In this document: in pieces, positions 51,010 to 58,553 of the stretch
How positions within the stretch are numbered: the first letter of the stretch is position 1
How the letters are laid out: the number at the start of each line of letters is the position of its first letter
Assembly: GCF_007989805.1 (NCBI RefSeq)
Contig: NZ_BJUB01000005.1
Coordinates: forward strand, 186,001 to 250,000
Origin: Cellulomonas xylanilytica
Lineage (GTDB): Bacteria > Actinomycetota > Actinomycetes > Actinomycetales > Cellulomonadaceae
Length of the DNA stretch: 64,000 bases
Direction: 5' to 3'
Program-made: the position numbers and the translations under genes
Notes under the pieces: model-generated
What the model saw: only the letters and a program-made list of their open reading frames with translations
Database searches by the model: none
What the model was told of the DNA's origin: nothing

Positions 51010-53220
51010 TCAGCCGCTCCCGGCGATGGGCAGGTCCTGCGACGTCGAGGCCCCGGGCCGGACGGTGACGACGGCCGTGGCCAGCACCGCGCCCCCGTTC
51101 GTCACGGACACGGTGTAGGTCCCGGCGGGCAGGTCGGGCAGCAGGTAGGTCCCGGCGCCGAACGCACCGGACGCCGTGGTGGTGGTCGTGCGGGTGATCG
51201 TCCCGTCGGTCGCCTGGACCGTCGCGCCCGGGACGCCCGCGCCGTCCTGCGTCACGCGGCCGGTCACGGTCCCGAGCGCCGAGGTGAGGGTCACGCTCAC
51301 CGGTGCCGGCGGCCCCGCGTCGGTCAGGGTCACCGGCACGCTCGCGGGGGTGTACCCGTCCTTGGTGAACGTGAGCGTCACCGACCCGGTGGCCAGTCCG
51401 GTCAGCGTGAACGACCCCACCGCCCCGGCCGTCAGGGTCGTCGTGGTCACGGTGCTCGCGGACCCGCCCGCCGTCACGGTCACGCCACCAATCCCGGCGC
51501 CGCTCGCGTCGACGACGCTCCCGGTGACCGTCCCCGCGCCCCCCGAGAGCACCACCCGCAGGTCGGTCCGCTGCTCGCCGGGGCCGAGGTCGACGACGAC
51601 CGTCTGCGTGCTGAACCCCTTCTTGGTGAACGTCAGCACGTACGTGCCGGGTGTCCTGAGGTTGGGCACGACGAACTGGCCGACCTGCCCGATCGTCGGG
51701 GTGCCCACCACGACCGGCTTGCCGTCCATGGTCGTGCTGACCTCGACGCCACCGACGGGTGCGGACCCGTCCGTCACGGTCCCCGAGATCTGCCCGGTGC
51801 CGGCGCCGAGCCGGACGTCGAGCGCGAACCGCGACTGCCCGCCCAGCACCCGCTCGGACAGGCTGCTCGGCTGGTAGCCCTCCGCGACGAAGCTCAGCTC
51901 GTACGTGCCCGGCGCGGGCAGGCCCGCGAACGTGTAGGCGCCGGCGGCGTCGGTCGAGGTGACGTACTCGGTGGCCGGGTCGGCGCCGGTCCACGCCGGC
52001 TTCGCGGTCACCTGCACCACGACGGCACCCGGCGCCTCGCCGGTCTCGACGCTGCCGCTGATCGAGGCCGGGGCGCCGGTCACGGCGAGGTCCACCCCCG
52101 TGGTCACCTCCTGCGCGAGCGCGTCGACCTGGGTCGCCGTGGCGAACGACGTGCCCGCCTCGTACCAGGCGGGGTCGTACCCCTCCGCGGCCACCTCGAG
52201 CGAGTACGGCCCGGGGAACAGACCCGCCAGCGCGTAGCTGCCGTCGGCCTGCGTGGCCGCCGACGACACCTCGACGGGGCCGTCCCGGCCCTGCCGCCAC
52301 GCCGTGACAGTGACCCGCCCGACACCCTGCTGGTCGGTCGCGCCGAGCACCAGACCGGTGAGGGTCGCACCGGTGCCCGCCGGGACCGGGCCGTCCTTGG
52401 GCATCGCGCCCGCGGGCATGCCGTCCGGCATCGTCCCCTCGGCGGTCGCGGTGTTCACGAAGAACGACGGCGGCGCCACCTTGGCGAACGGGTCGGCGCC
52501 GAGCACCTCGCGCATGCCGAGCACGAACGCCAGCGCCCAGGCCGCGAGGATCGACAGCAGCACCAGCGCCGTCAGCAGGCCGCGGCTGAACGTCGACTTC
52601 TGCCGCAGGACCAGCTCGACGTCCGCCGTCGTGTCCGTCGCCTGCGCGACCACCCGCAGGGGCCGGTCGCGGTCGGAGCCGAGCAGCTGGCGGGGCCCGC
52701 GCACGAGCACCGTGCTGGTGGCCACCGCCCCGGCCGGCACCGCCATCGTCGAGGGCGTGAGCGAGGTGCGCAGCGTCCGGTCGGTGTCGACGGCCCGCAG
52801 CGCGACGTCGAGCGGCACGTTGCCCTCGTTGCGCACCTCGACGGTGAACGCCGCGCGTCCCCGCGTCCGCACGCGCGACGGCGTGGCGGTCAGCGCCAGG
52901 CGCGGGTGCGGCGGCACCACGAGGTCGAGGTCGTGGAACGCCTCCGCGGCACCCGGGGCGCTGCCCGCGATCACGAACGTCAGCGGGTAGGTGCCCGCGG
53001 GGAACGCGTCGGGCAGGTCCAGCGTCAGCGTCAGCGCGCCGGACGCCTCCGGGAAGAGCGCGAGCGCCCGCGGCTCGGACCGCACCAGCGCCTCGGGCAG
53101 GCCGATCGCCCGCACCGACAACGACTCGATGACCTCCGAGGTGTTGATGACCTCGAGCGGGACCACCCCGGAGCTGCCCGGCGACACGTCCAGCCGCTCG
53201 ACCGTGCTGCTGACCCTCAC
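51010..53220 (-). CDS. Bitopic carboxypeptidase-regulatory-like repeat protein A (736 aa)
   Basis: GTG 53220 overlaps the DUF4255 stop (GTGA), making it the first of three paralogues. N-terminal Ig-like domains (STVERLDVSPGSSGVVPLEV; RLALTATPSRVRTRGRAAFT) occupy ~205 residues. The transmembrane helix spans about 214-235 (LLTALVLLSILAAWALAFVL), with basic residues on its N-terminal side supporting N-in topology. About five regulatory-like repeats follow (LPAPGTYELSFVAEGYQPSS; LRTPGTYVLTFTKKGFSTQT). Coupling to the tail-terminator gene and the shared CIS promoter tie it to the injection system. Confidence 0.88.
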   Translation of the reverse strand: MRVSSTVERLDVSPGSSGVVPLEVINTSEVIESLSVRAIGLPEALVRSEPRALALFPEASGALTLTLDLPDAFPAGTYPLTFVIAGSAPGAAEAFHDLDLVVPPHPRLALTATPSRVRTRGRAAFTVEVRNEGNVPLDVALRAVDTDRTLRTSLTPSTMAVPAGAVATSTVLVRGPRQLLGSDRDRPLRVVAQATDTTADVELVLRQKSTFSRGLLTALVLLSILAAWALAFVLGMREVLGADPFAKVAPPSFFVNTATAEGTMPDGMPAGAMPKDGPVPAGTGATLTGLVLGATDQQGVGRVTVTAWRQGRDGPVEVSSAATQADGSYALAGLFPGPYSLEVAAEGYDPAWYEAGTSFATATQVDALAQEVTTGVDLAVTGAPASISGSVETGEAPGAVVVQVTAKPAWTGADPATEYVTSTDAAGAYTFAGLPAPGTYELSFVAEGYQPSSLSERVLGGQSRFALDVRLGAGTGQISGTVTDGSAPVGGVEVSTTMDGKPVVVGTPTIGQVGQFVVPNLRTPGTYVLTFTKKGFSTQTVVVDLGPGEQRTDLRVVLSGGAGTVTGSVVDASGAGIGGVTVTAGGSASTVTTTTLTAGAVGSFTLTGLATGSVTLTFTKDGYTPASVPVTLTDAGPPAPVSVTLTSALGTVTGRVTQDGAGVPGATVQATDGTITRTTTTTASGAFGAGTYLLPDLPAGTYTVSVTNGGAVLATAVVTVRPGASTSQDLPIAGSG

Positions 53221-53789
53221 GGGCTGACGCCCGCCCGCATCGGGACGGCCGAGCCGGACACGGAGGTGACCTCGGGTGCGGTCGCCTCCCAGTCGTACGC
53301 GTCGGCGGCGACCGTGACCAGCAGCGTGAACGACGCCTTGAGCGAGCCGCCCAGCCCCGACCACACGTCACGCGGCCGGTTGTGGTCGTCGGCCGCGAGC
53401 GCCAGCTGGACGGTCGACGACAGCGGCCGCGGCAGGTGCTGCGCGGGGAGCAGCTGGTGGGCGAGCAGCCGGGTCAGCGCGTCACCGAGCAGCAGGTGCT
53501 CGTCCCGCGACGAACCGGCCCAGGCGCTGACCAGGTAGGACAGCTGCACCATCGGCAGCGCGTGCCGGCGCTCCGTCGAGCCGTTCGCGGCCGCCCGCGT
53601 GGCCGGCCCGCGCGACGGCTGGCCGCTGCGGGCCACCCCGTACAGGAAGAGGTTGACCGTCAGCCGGTTGACCTGCGCGGACCACGTGCTCGACGGCGGC
53701 TCGAACGAGATGTCGCCCTGCTCGGTGGACAGGGGCAGCGTGGTGCGCAGGAGGCGCTCCAGACCGTCCTCGACCACCGGGATCAGCAC
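53217..53789 (-). CDS. DUF4255 tail terminator protein (Afp16-like)
   Basis: 190 residues from GTG 53789 (AGGAGG immediately upstream); GTG 53807 is an alternative. It starts LIPVVEDGLERLLRTTLPLS and has the family pattern of SFEPPSSTWSAQVNRLTVNL, FLYGVARS and VQLSYLVSAWAGSSRDEHLL-LGDALTRLL. DUF4255 proteins cap the sheath and tube at the distal end and set the final length (Afp16). It is the first gene of the minus arm. Confidence 0.93.
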   Translation of the reverse strand: MLIPVVEDGLERLLRTTLPLSTEQGDISFEPPSSTWSAQVNRLTVNLFLYGVARSGQPSRGPATRAAANGSTERRHALPMVQLSYLVSAWAGSSRDEHLLLGDALTRLLAHQLLPAQHLPRPLSSTVQLALAADDHNRPRDVWSGLGGSLKASFTLLVTVAADAYDWEATAPEVTSVSGSAVPMRAGVSP

Positions 53790-53851
53790 AGCCTCCTGCC
53801 CCCTCACATCCCGTCGATTCCCCGCATGACCAGGCACGACGGGACATCCGC

Positions 53852-53897
53852 AGGCTATGCAGCGGCCCTGCGCGGCAGCATCGGTAATCGCTACCGA
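53852..53897 (-). promoter_or_regulatory. CIS minus-arm promoter: identical 17-bp dyad and -10 box
   Basis: Read on the minus strand, TCGGTAGCGATTACCGA (53897-53881) is identical to the plus-arm operator, including the five-base spacer, and is followed after 23 nt by TAGCCT (53857-53852). The flanks share TGC next to the dyad and AGGGCCG in the spacer. Initiation near 53846 would give a leader of about 55 bases to the DUF4255 gene. Confidence 0.85.
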
Positions 53898-53908
53898 AGT
53901 TGCCCGCG

Positions 53909-54301
53909 TCAGCCTTCGAGGGTCTTCATCGCCCCCGGGTTGAGGATCTGGATGACGCCCCCGTACGCGCACTGGCAGGTGGCGCCGAGCGTCAGGGCGG
54001 GCTTGCCACCGACGAGCGTCTGCGTCGCCCCGTTCATCCACGGCGCGACCGTCGCGGGGATGCACGGCATGGGCGTGAGCACCCCGAGCGCCGCGGCCGT
54101 CGCAGCCGCGACCGTCGGGTTGGCCAGGCTCGTGCACATGCCGAAGGGCGGGATGTTGACCGCGGGCACCATGTCGGTGATGGCCGCGGCCGGCTTGCCC
54201 TCCACCAGCACGCGCGCCAGCGGCAGGACGACGAGCGTCGACGGGGCGATGCCGAAGCTGCACTGCAGCATGGCCGTCGCGGTCGCGGCGGGCTTGCCCA
54301 T
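53909..54301 (-). CDS. PAAR-like DUF4280 spike-tip protein (Afp10-like)
   Basis: This 130-residue protein starts GKPAATATAMLQCSFGIAPS and has VEGKPAAAITDMVPAVNIPP, FGMCTSLANPT, PMPCIPATVAPWMNG and KPALTLGATCQCAYGG. The Cys pattern and repeated GKPA turns are those of DUF4280, the PAAR-like tip that sharpens CIS and type VI spikes by metal-coordinating Cys/His. It lies upstream of the minus-arm promoter, so it belongs to a different transcript from the DUF4255 operon, led by the lipoprotein gene four bases before it. Confidence 0.9.
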   Translation of the reverse strand: MGKPAATATAMLQCSFGIAPSTLVVLPLARVLVEGKPAAAITDMVPAVNIPPFGMCTSLANPTVAAATAAALGVLTPMPCIPATVAPWMNGATQTLVGGKPALTLGATCQCAYGGVIQILNPGAMKTLEG

Positions 54302-54305
54302 CAGG

Positions 54306-54779
54306 TCACCACTCCGTCCCCTGCACCGACCGGGTCAGCTGCGCACCGTCGGTCGTGGTGACGAAGCACAGCGTCGTGCGGTCCTCGTCCTGCTCCCAGC
54401 TGCGCGGCGACGGCAGCAGGTACGTGAAGAAGAGCTCGGAGTCGCGGTAGTCGACGCCCACGTAGTCCGCGTACTCCTGCGCGCAGGCGCCGTCCGCGAA
54501 CGACTTCAGGGCGGCCTCGCCGGGGAACGTGTCCGGCGTCGTCTCCGTCCCGGGCTCGGTGTACGTCGCGAGGGCGTACGCCTCCTGCTCGTGGGGCACG
54601 TCGCACTCCACGCGGTCCAGCGACGTGAACGTCGTGGTGATCTCCTTCGGCGCCGTGAAGCAGTCGCCCACCTCGACGTCGAAGACCGAGACCTGGTCCG
54701 TGCCGTCCCGGTCGAACAGCGAGCAGCTCGAGAGCACCAGCACCGCACCCGCGGCCAGCAGCCCGCCCCACACCCTCAT
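54306..54779 (-). CDS. Septum_form-family lipoprotein
   Basis: This 157-residue protein has a lipoprotein signal (MRVWGGLLAAGAVLVLSSCS, Cys19 in the lipobox LSSC). The family core follows: VSVFDVEVGDCFTAPKEITT, RVECDVPHEQEAYALATYTE and ACAQEYADYVGVD, with paired cysteines likely forming disulfides. The Pfam Septum_form name comes from a loose link to septation; function is uncertain. It is anchored outside the membrane and co-transcribed with the PAAR-like gene. Confidence 0.85.
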   Translation of the reverse strand: MRVWGGLLAAGAVLVLSSCSLFDRDGTDQVSVFDVEVGDCFTAPKEITTTFTSLDRVECDVPHEQEAYALATYTEPGTETTPDTFPGEAALKSFADGACAQEYADYVGVDYRDSELFFTYLLPSPRSWEQDEDRTTLCFVTTTDGAQLTRSVQGTEW

Positions 54780-54787
54780 GGGTCTGC

Positions 54788-54793
54788 AGCCTA
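54788..54793 (-). promoter_or_regulatory. Candidate -10 box of the lipoprotein-PAAR operon
   Basis: TAGGCT on the minus strand lies eight bases before the lipoprotein ATG, implying a leaderless or nearly leaderless mRNA. No copy of the 17-bp CIS dyad is present upstream, so control of this operon may differ from the two main arms. Confidence 0.35.
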
Positions 54794-54880
54794 GGAGCGG
54801 GCTCGGTGCCGTCCATCCGTAGTCGTTGCGTAACTTGCGCCCGACAAGAGACCTCCAGCGCCCCGTGGCAGGATCGCGGG

Positions 54881-55339
54881 ATGACGACCGAGCAGACGGC
54901 AGCGCCCGACATCACCCGGAACGCGGGCGGCACAGAGCTGTGGGTGGAGCGCACCGGGAAGCGCCTGTACACGGGCCGCAACTCGCGCGGTGCCGAGGTG
55001 AGCATCGGCGGCGTCGAGGTCGACGGGGCGTTCAGCCCGGGCGAGCTGCTGAAGATCGCGCTGGCCGGCTGCAGCGGCCTGTCCGCCGACTCCAAGCTGG
55101 CGCACCGGCTCGGCGACGACGTCGACGTCGTCATCAAGGTCTCCGGCATGGCGGACCCGGACGAGGACCGCTACCCCGCGATCGCCGAGGAGCTGGTGGT
55201 CGACCTGAGCTCGCTCGACGCCGAGGCCCGTGACCGCCTCATCACCGTGGTGCACCGGGCGATCGACGCGCACTGCACCGTCGGCCGCACCCTCGACGCG
55301 GGCGCCCACGTGCAGCTGACCGTGACCGGGGAGCGCTGA
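54881..55339 (+). CDS. OsmC family protein
   Basis: This 152-residue protein shows the OsmC/Ohr pattern: NSRGAEVSIGGVEVDGAFSP, GELLKIALAGCSGLSADSKL with the first Cys, and IDAHCTVGRTLDAGAHVQL with the second. The two Cys form the thiol peroxidase centre that reduces organic hydroperoxides; the subfamily (OsmC, Ohr or YhfA-like) is not certain. The ATG is preceded by GGATCGCGGG. It overlaps the next start (ATGA-like, TGATG). Confidence 0.9.
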   Translation: MTTEQTAAPDITRNAGGTELWVERTGKRLYTGRNSRGAEVSIGGVEVDGAFSPGELLKIALAGCSGLSADSKLAHRLGDDVDVVIKVSGMADPDEDRYPAIAEELVVDLSSLDAEARDRLITVVHRAIDAHCTVGRTLDAGAHVQLTVTGER

Positions 55340-56091
55340 TGCCGAGCATCGTCGAGGCGGCCCTCGCGAAGGCCGTGACCATCCCGTCGTCCACCATCCA
55401 CGCGCACGTCGAGTCGCTGCGGCGCAGGAACCCGGAGGCGTCGCCCGAGCAGCTGGTGCGCCTGCTGGAGAAGGAGTACCTGCTGGTCGTGCAGGGCACC
55501 GGCGGAGCCGTGGGCGCGACCGCGGCGGCCCCGGCCGTCGGCACCGGTGTGGCCCTCGCGCTCACCGCGAGCGACGTGGCGACGTTCTTCGGGGCGTCGG
55601 CCGCCTTCGCGCTGGCCGTGGCGAGCGTGCACGGCATCGAGGTCGAGGACGCCGACCGGCGTCGCGCGCTCCTGCTGACCACGATCCTCGGGGACTCCGG
55701 CGCCAAGATCGTCACCGACGGCGCGGAGCTGACCAGCGTCAGCGTCGCGCGGGCGCTGCTCACGCGGATGCCCATGGCGACCGTCCGCAAGGTGAACACG
55801 ACGATGACCCGGCGCTTCGTGCGCACGCAGGTCACCAAGCAGACCGGGCTGGCCTTCGGGCGCCTCATCCCGTTCGGCATCGGCCTCGTGGTCGGCGTCG
55901 CGGGCGCCCGGGCGCTGGGCAAGAACGTCATCGAGGGCGCCCGGCGGGCGTTCGGCCCGCCGCCCCTCACGTTCCCCCGGGTGATCGAGATGGCGGGGCC
56001 CGACGACAAGCCGGTGGTCCTGCCGGCCGACGAGCAGAAGCGGCTCACCGGCCGGTTCAAGGCCATCGGGTCCCGGAAGAAGACGTCCTAG
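55339..56091 (+). CDS. EcsC-like hypothetical protein
   Basis: This 250-residue protein has a hydrophobic glycine/alanine region (GTGGAVGATAAAPAVGTGVA, then ASDVATFFGASAAFALAVAS) followed by DADRRRALLLTTILGDSG. That layout resembles the EcsC/DUF697-type membrane-associated proteins. A second hydrophobic segment (LIPFGIGLVVGVAGARALGK) lies near residue 180. Translationally coupled to OsmC. Function unknown; family match is from pattern, not search. Confidence 0.65.
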   Translation: MPSIVEAALAKAVTIPSSTIHAHVESLRRRNPEASPEQLVRLLEKEYLLVVQGTGGAVGATAAAPAVGTGVALALTASDVATFFGASAAFALAVASVHGIEVEDADRRRALLLTTILGDSGAKIVTDGAELTSVSVARALLTRMPMATVRKVNTTMTRRFVRTQVTKQTGLAFGRLIPFGIGLVVGVAGARALGKNVIEGARRAFGPPPLTFPRVIEMAGPDDKPVVLPADEQKRLTGRFKAIGSRKKTS

Positions 56092-56094
56092 CCG

Positions 56095-57084
56095 CTACCA
56101 GCGGACGTGCACGTGCTGCCGGATCCGCCCGTCGTAGATCCCGCGGAGCCCGTCGAGCGTCTCCTCGTCGACGGGCGGCAGCGCGGCCGCCTGCGCGTTC
56201 GCGACGGCCTGGGCCGCGGAGCGGGCGCCGGGGATGACCACCGACACACCGGGCTGGTCGATGATCCACCGCAGGGCCAGCTGCGCGGTCGTGGCACCCG
56301 CGGGCGTCAGGTCGGCGACCTCGCGCGCGGCCGCCACGCCGACCTCGAACGGCACGCCGGCGAACGTCTCGCCGACGTCGAACGCCTGCCCGTCCCGGTT
56401 GTAGGACCGGTGGTCGTCGTCGGCGAACTGCGTGTGCTCGTCGTACTTGCCGGACAGCAGCCCCGACGCCAGCGGCACGCGCGCGATGATCCCGACGCCC
56501 TCGGCCGCGGCCAGCGGGAGCACCTGCTCCAGCGGCTTGCGCCGGAAGACGTTGAGGATGATCTGCACCGTCGCGACGTTCGGCCGGACGATCGCCTCGA
56601 GGGCCTCGTCGACGGTCTCCACGGACACGCCGTACGCCGCGATCCGGCCCTCGTCGACGAGCACGTCGAGCGCGTCGTACGTGGACTCGCGGCGGAGCAC
56701 CTCCGACGGCGGGCAGTGCAGCTGCACCAGGTCGAGGGTGTCGGCGTCGAGGTTCTCCCGCGACCGGTCCGTCCACGCGCGGAACCAGGACAGCGTGTAG
56801 GCCTCGGCGGTGTGCGGGTCGGCGCGGCGGCCCATCTTGGTCGCCACCGTGATGCCGTGGTTCGGCCCGCGCGCGGCCAGGAACGAGCCGATGAGCTTCT
56901 CGGACCGGCCGTCGCCGTAGACGTCGGCGGTGTCCAGGAACGTCACCCCGGAGTCGACGGCCGCGCCCAGCACCTCGAGGGCCGCCTCGTCGGACACCGA
57001 CCCCCAGTCCGCACCGAGCTGCCAGCACCCCAGCCCGACGACCCCGACCGACCTACCTGTCCTACCCAGCAGCCTGCTCTCCAT
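56095..57084 (-). CDS. Aldo/keto reductase
   Basis: This 329-residue TIM-barrel oxidoreductase starts ESRLLGRTGRSVGVVGLGCW. The tetrad is visible: Asp and Tyr in FLDTADVYGDG, Lys in VATKMGRR, His in LVQLHCPPSE. The cofactor site GARSAAQAVANAQAAAL near the C-terminus binds NADP(H) in this family. Substrate unknown. It converges on the EcsC-like gene, with three bases between the stops. Confidence 0.93.
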   Translation of the reverse strand: MESRLLGRTGRSVGVVGLGCWQLGADWGSVSDEAALEVLGAAVDSGVTFLDTADVYGDGRSEKLIGSFLAARGPNHGITVATKMGRRADPHTAEAYTLSWFRAWTDRSRENLDADTLDLVQLHCPPSEVLRRESTYDALDVLVDEGRIAAYGVSVETVDEALEAIVRPNVATVQIILNVFRRKPLEQVLPLAAAEGVGIIARVPLASGLLSGKYDEHTQFADDDHRSYNRDGQAFDVGETFAGVPFEVGVAAAREVADLTPAGATTAQLALRWIIDQPGVSVVIPGARSAAQAVANAQAAALPPVDEETLDGLRGIYDGRIRQHVHVRW

Positions 57085-57110
57085 GGACAGGGACGCTACC
57101 CGCGCGGACG

Positions 57111-57602
57111 ATGGGCCGCGTGACGAGTCTGCCGATCGACGCCGTGGTCCGGTCCTTCCCGGTCGACGCGGCCACCGCGTGGGGCCTGGTCGCCGACCTG
57201 CGCAACCACGAGCGCTGGATCCCGATGACGCGGGTGTCCCTCGACCGGCCGGCCGCCGCGGGCGCGACGGTCACCGCGGTCTCCGGGCCGTTCGCGCGCC
57301 GGGGCTTCCCCGGTCTGGCCGACGTGATGACCGTCGACCGCTACGACCCGCCCGTGGGCGCGGAGCCGGGGGTCGCCACGTTCACCAAGGTGGGGCACGT
57401 GCTCAAGGGCCACGCGAGCATCGTCGTCGTGCCGGCCGGCCCGTCGTCGAGCCGGGTGCTCTGGAGCGAGAACGTGTACCTGGCCGGCCCGCTGCCGCGC
57501 CGACTCACCGAGGCGGTGCTCAAGCCGTTCCTCGGCGGGATGGTCCGATACGCGCTGATGAAAGCGCGGAACGAGGCTCGCGCAACAGATCGCAACGCTT
57601 AG
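57111..57602 (+). CDS. SRPBCC (START-like) family protein
   Basis: This 163-residue protein starts at ATG 57111 or GTG 57120. SLPIDAVVRSFPVDAATAWG, LVADLRNHERWIPMTRVSLD and the long C-terminal helix RRLTEAVLKPFLGGMVRYAL match the polyketide cyclase/START-like ligand-binding fold. It may bind a hydrophobic molecule; no catalytic assignment is possible. Divergent from the aldo/keto reductase by 26 bases. Confidence 0.82.
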   Translation: MGRVTSLPIDAVVRSFPVDAATAWGLVADLRNHERWIPMTRVSLDRPAAAGATVTAVSGPFARRGFPGLADVMTVDRYDPPVGAEPGVATFTKVGHVLKGHASIVVVPAGPSSSRVLWSENVYLAGPLPRRLTEAVLKPFLGGMVRYALMKARNEARATDRNA

Positions 57603-57686
57603 CGCGATTCACGCAACGGATCGCGGCCCAGCGCACAACCTGAGTTGACCGGTCCGGACCGTACCGACTCGTAGCCTTGTCGCAAC
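57581..57686. repeat. Repeated CGCAAC elements upstream of ddaH
   Basis: CGCAACAGATCGC (57581) and CGCAACGGATCGC (57612) are near-identical and 31 bases apart, about three helical turns. Further CGCAAC copies occur at 57591 and 57681. The first copies overlap the end of the SRPBCC gene. Helical phasing suggests binding sites for a multimeric regulator such as the Lrp/AsnC protein encoded at 61247. Confidence 0.45.
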
Positions 57687-57707
57687 GACACGCCACGAGG
57701 AGCACTC

Positions 57708-58553
57708 ATGACCCTGATCGCCCCCGGACGTACCGATCGCCGCTACCTGATGTGCGAGCCCGTCCACTACACGGTGTCCTACGAGATCAACCCGTGGATG
57801 GACAAGACCAGGCACACCGACGCCGACCTGGCCGTCCGCCAGTGGCGCACGCTGCGCGACGTGTACCTGGACCTCGGCCACACGGTCGAGACGATCGACC
57901 CGATCCCCGGCCTGCCGGACATGGTCTACGCCGCCAACGGCGCGACGGTCCTGGACGGTGTCGTCTACTCCGCCAAGTTCCGCTACGCCGAGCGCCAGCC
58001 CGAGGGCCCCGCGTACCAGAAGTGGTTCGCCGACCGCGGCTATGTCACGCACACCGCCGGCGAGACCAACGAGGGCGAGGGCGACCTGCTCGTCGTCGGC
58101 GACCTGGTGCTGGCCGGCACCGGCTTCCGCACCGACCGCGCCGCGCACGCCGAGCTGCAGGAGCTCTTCGGCCGCCCGGTGATCTCCCTCGACCTGGTCA
58201 GCCCGCACTACTACCACCTGGACACCGCGCTGGCCGTGCTGTCCAGCGACCCGGCCGACCCCCAGATCGCCTACTACCCCCCGGCGTTCTCGGCCGGCTC
58301 CCGGTCCGTCCTGCGCCAGCTGTTCCCCGACGCGGTCGAGGCCACCGAGCGCGACGCCGTCGCCCTCGGCCTCAACGCGGTCTCCGACGGCCTGAACGTC
58401 GTCGTCGCCCCCGGCGCGGTGGACCTGGCCGCGGCGATCGCCGAGCGCGGCTACAACCCCATCCCGGTGGACACCAGCGAGCTGCTCAAGGGCGGCGGCG
58501 GCGCCAAGTGCTGCACGCTGGAGATCCGGCCCGCGTCCGGCGCCGGGCGATGA
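57708..58553 (+). CDS. ddaH: Dimethylarginine dimethylaminohydrolase
   Basis: This 281-residue amidinotransferase-fold enzyme has LMCEPVHYTVSYEINPWMD near the N-terminus, PGLPDMVYAANGAT, INEGEGD-like TNEGEGDLLVVG, the catalytic His in SPHYYHLDTALAVL and the catalytic Cys in LLKGGGGAKCCTLEIRP (first or second Cys, ~268-269). The family hydrolyses methylarginines to citrulline plus methylamines; related enzymes act on arginine. GAGGAGCACTC precedes the ATG. Its stop overlaps the ornithine aminotransferase start. Confidence 0.92.
   Translation: MTLIAPGRTDRRYLMCEPVHYTVSYEINPWMDKTRHTDADLAVRQWRTLRDVYLDLGHTVETIDPIPGLPDMVYAANGATVLDGVVYSAKFRYAERQPEGPAYQKWFADRGYVTHTAGETNEGEGDLLVVGDLVLAGTGFRTDRAAHAELQELFGRPVISLDLVSPHYYHLDTALAVLSSDPADPQIAYYPPAFSAGSRSVLRQLFPDAVEATERDAVALGLNAVSDGLNVVVAPGAVDLAAAIAERGYNPIPVDTSELLKGGGGAKCCTLEIRPASGAGR

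Noticed and set aside
46071..51068. Very long plus-strand open frame (~1665 codons) antisense to the repeat proteins
   Set aside because: Composition is Arg/Gly/Asp/His-rich as expected for an antisense reading of GC-rich DNA, with no domain. The minus strand has clear repeated domains, helices and start/stop coupling.
42507..53220. Carboxypeptidase activity for the repeat proteins
   Set aside because: The repeats match only the accessory regulatory-like beta-sandwich; no zinc-peptidase HxxE motif or catalytic domain is visible.
28934..54301. Prophage or type VI secretion interpretation of the tail genes
   Set aside because: No terminase, portal, capsid, holin or lysin, and no TssJLM or ClpV. 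The gene set (LysM hub adaptor, DUF4255, DUF4280) is that of a contractile injection system.
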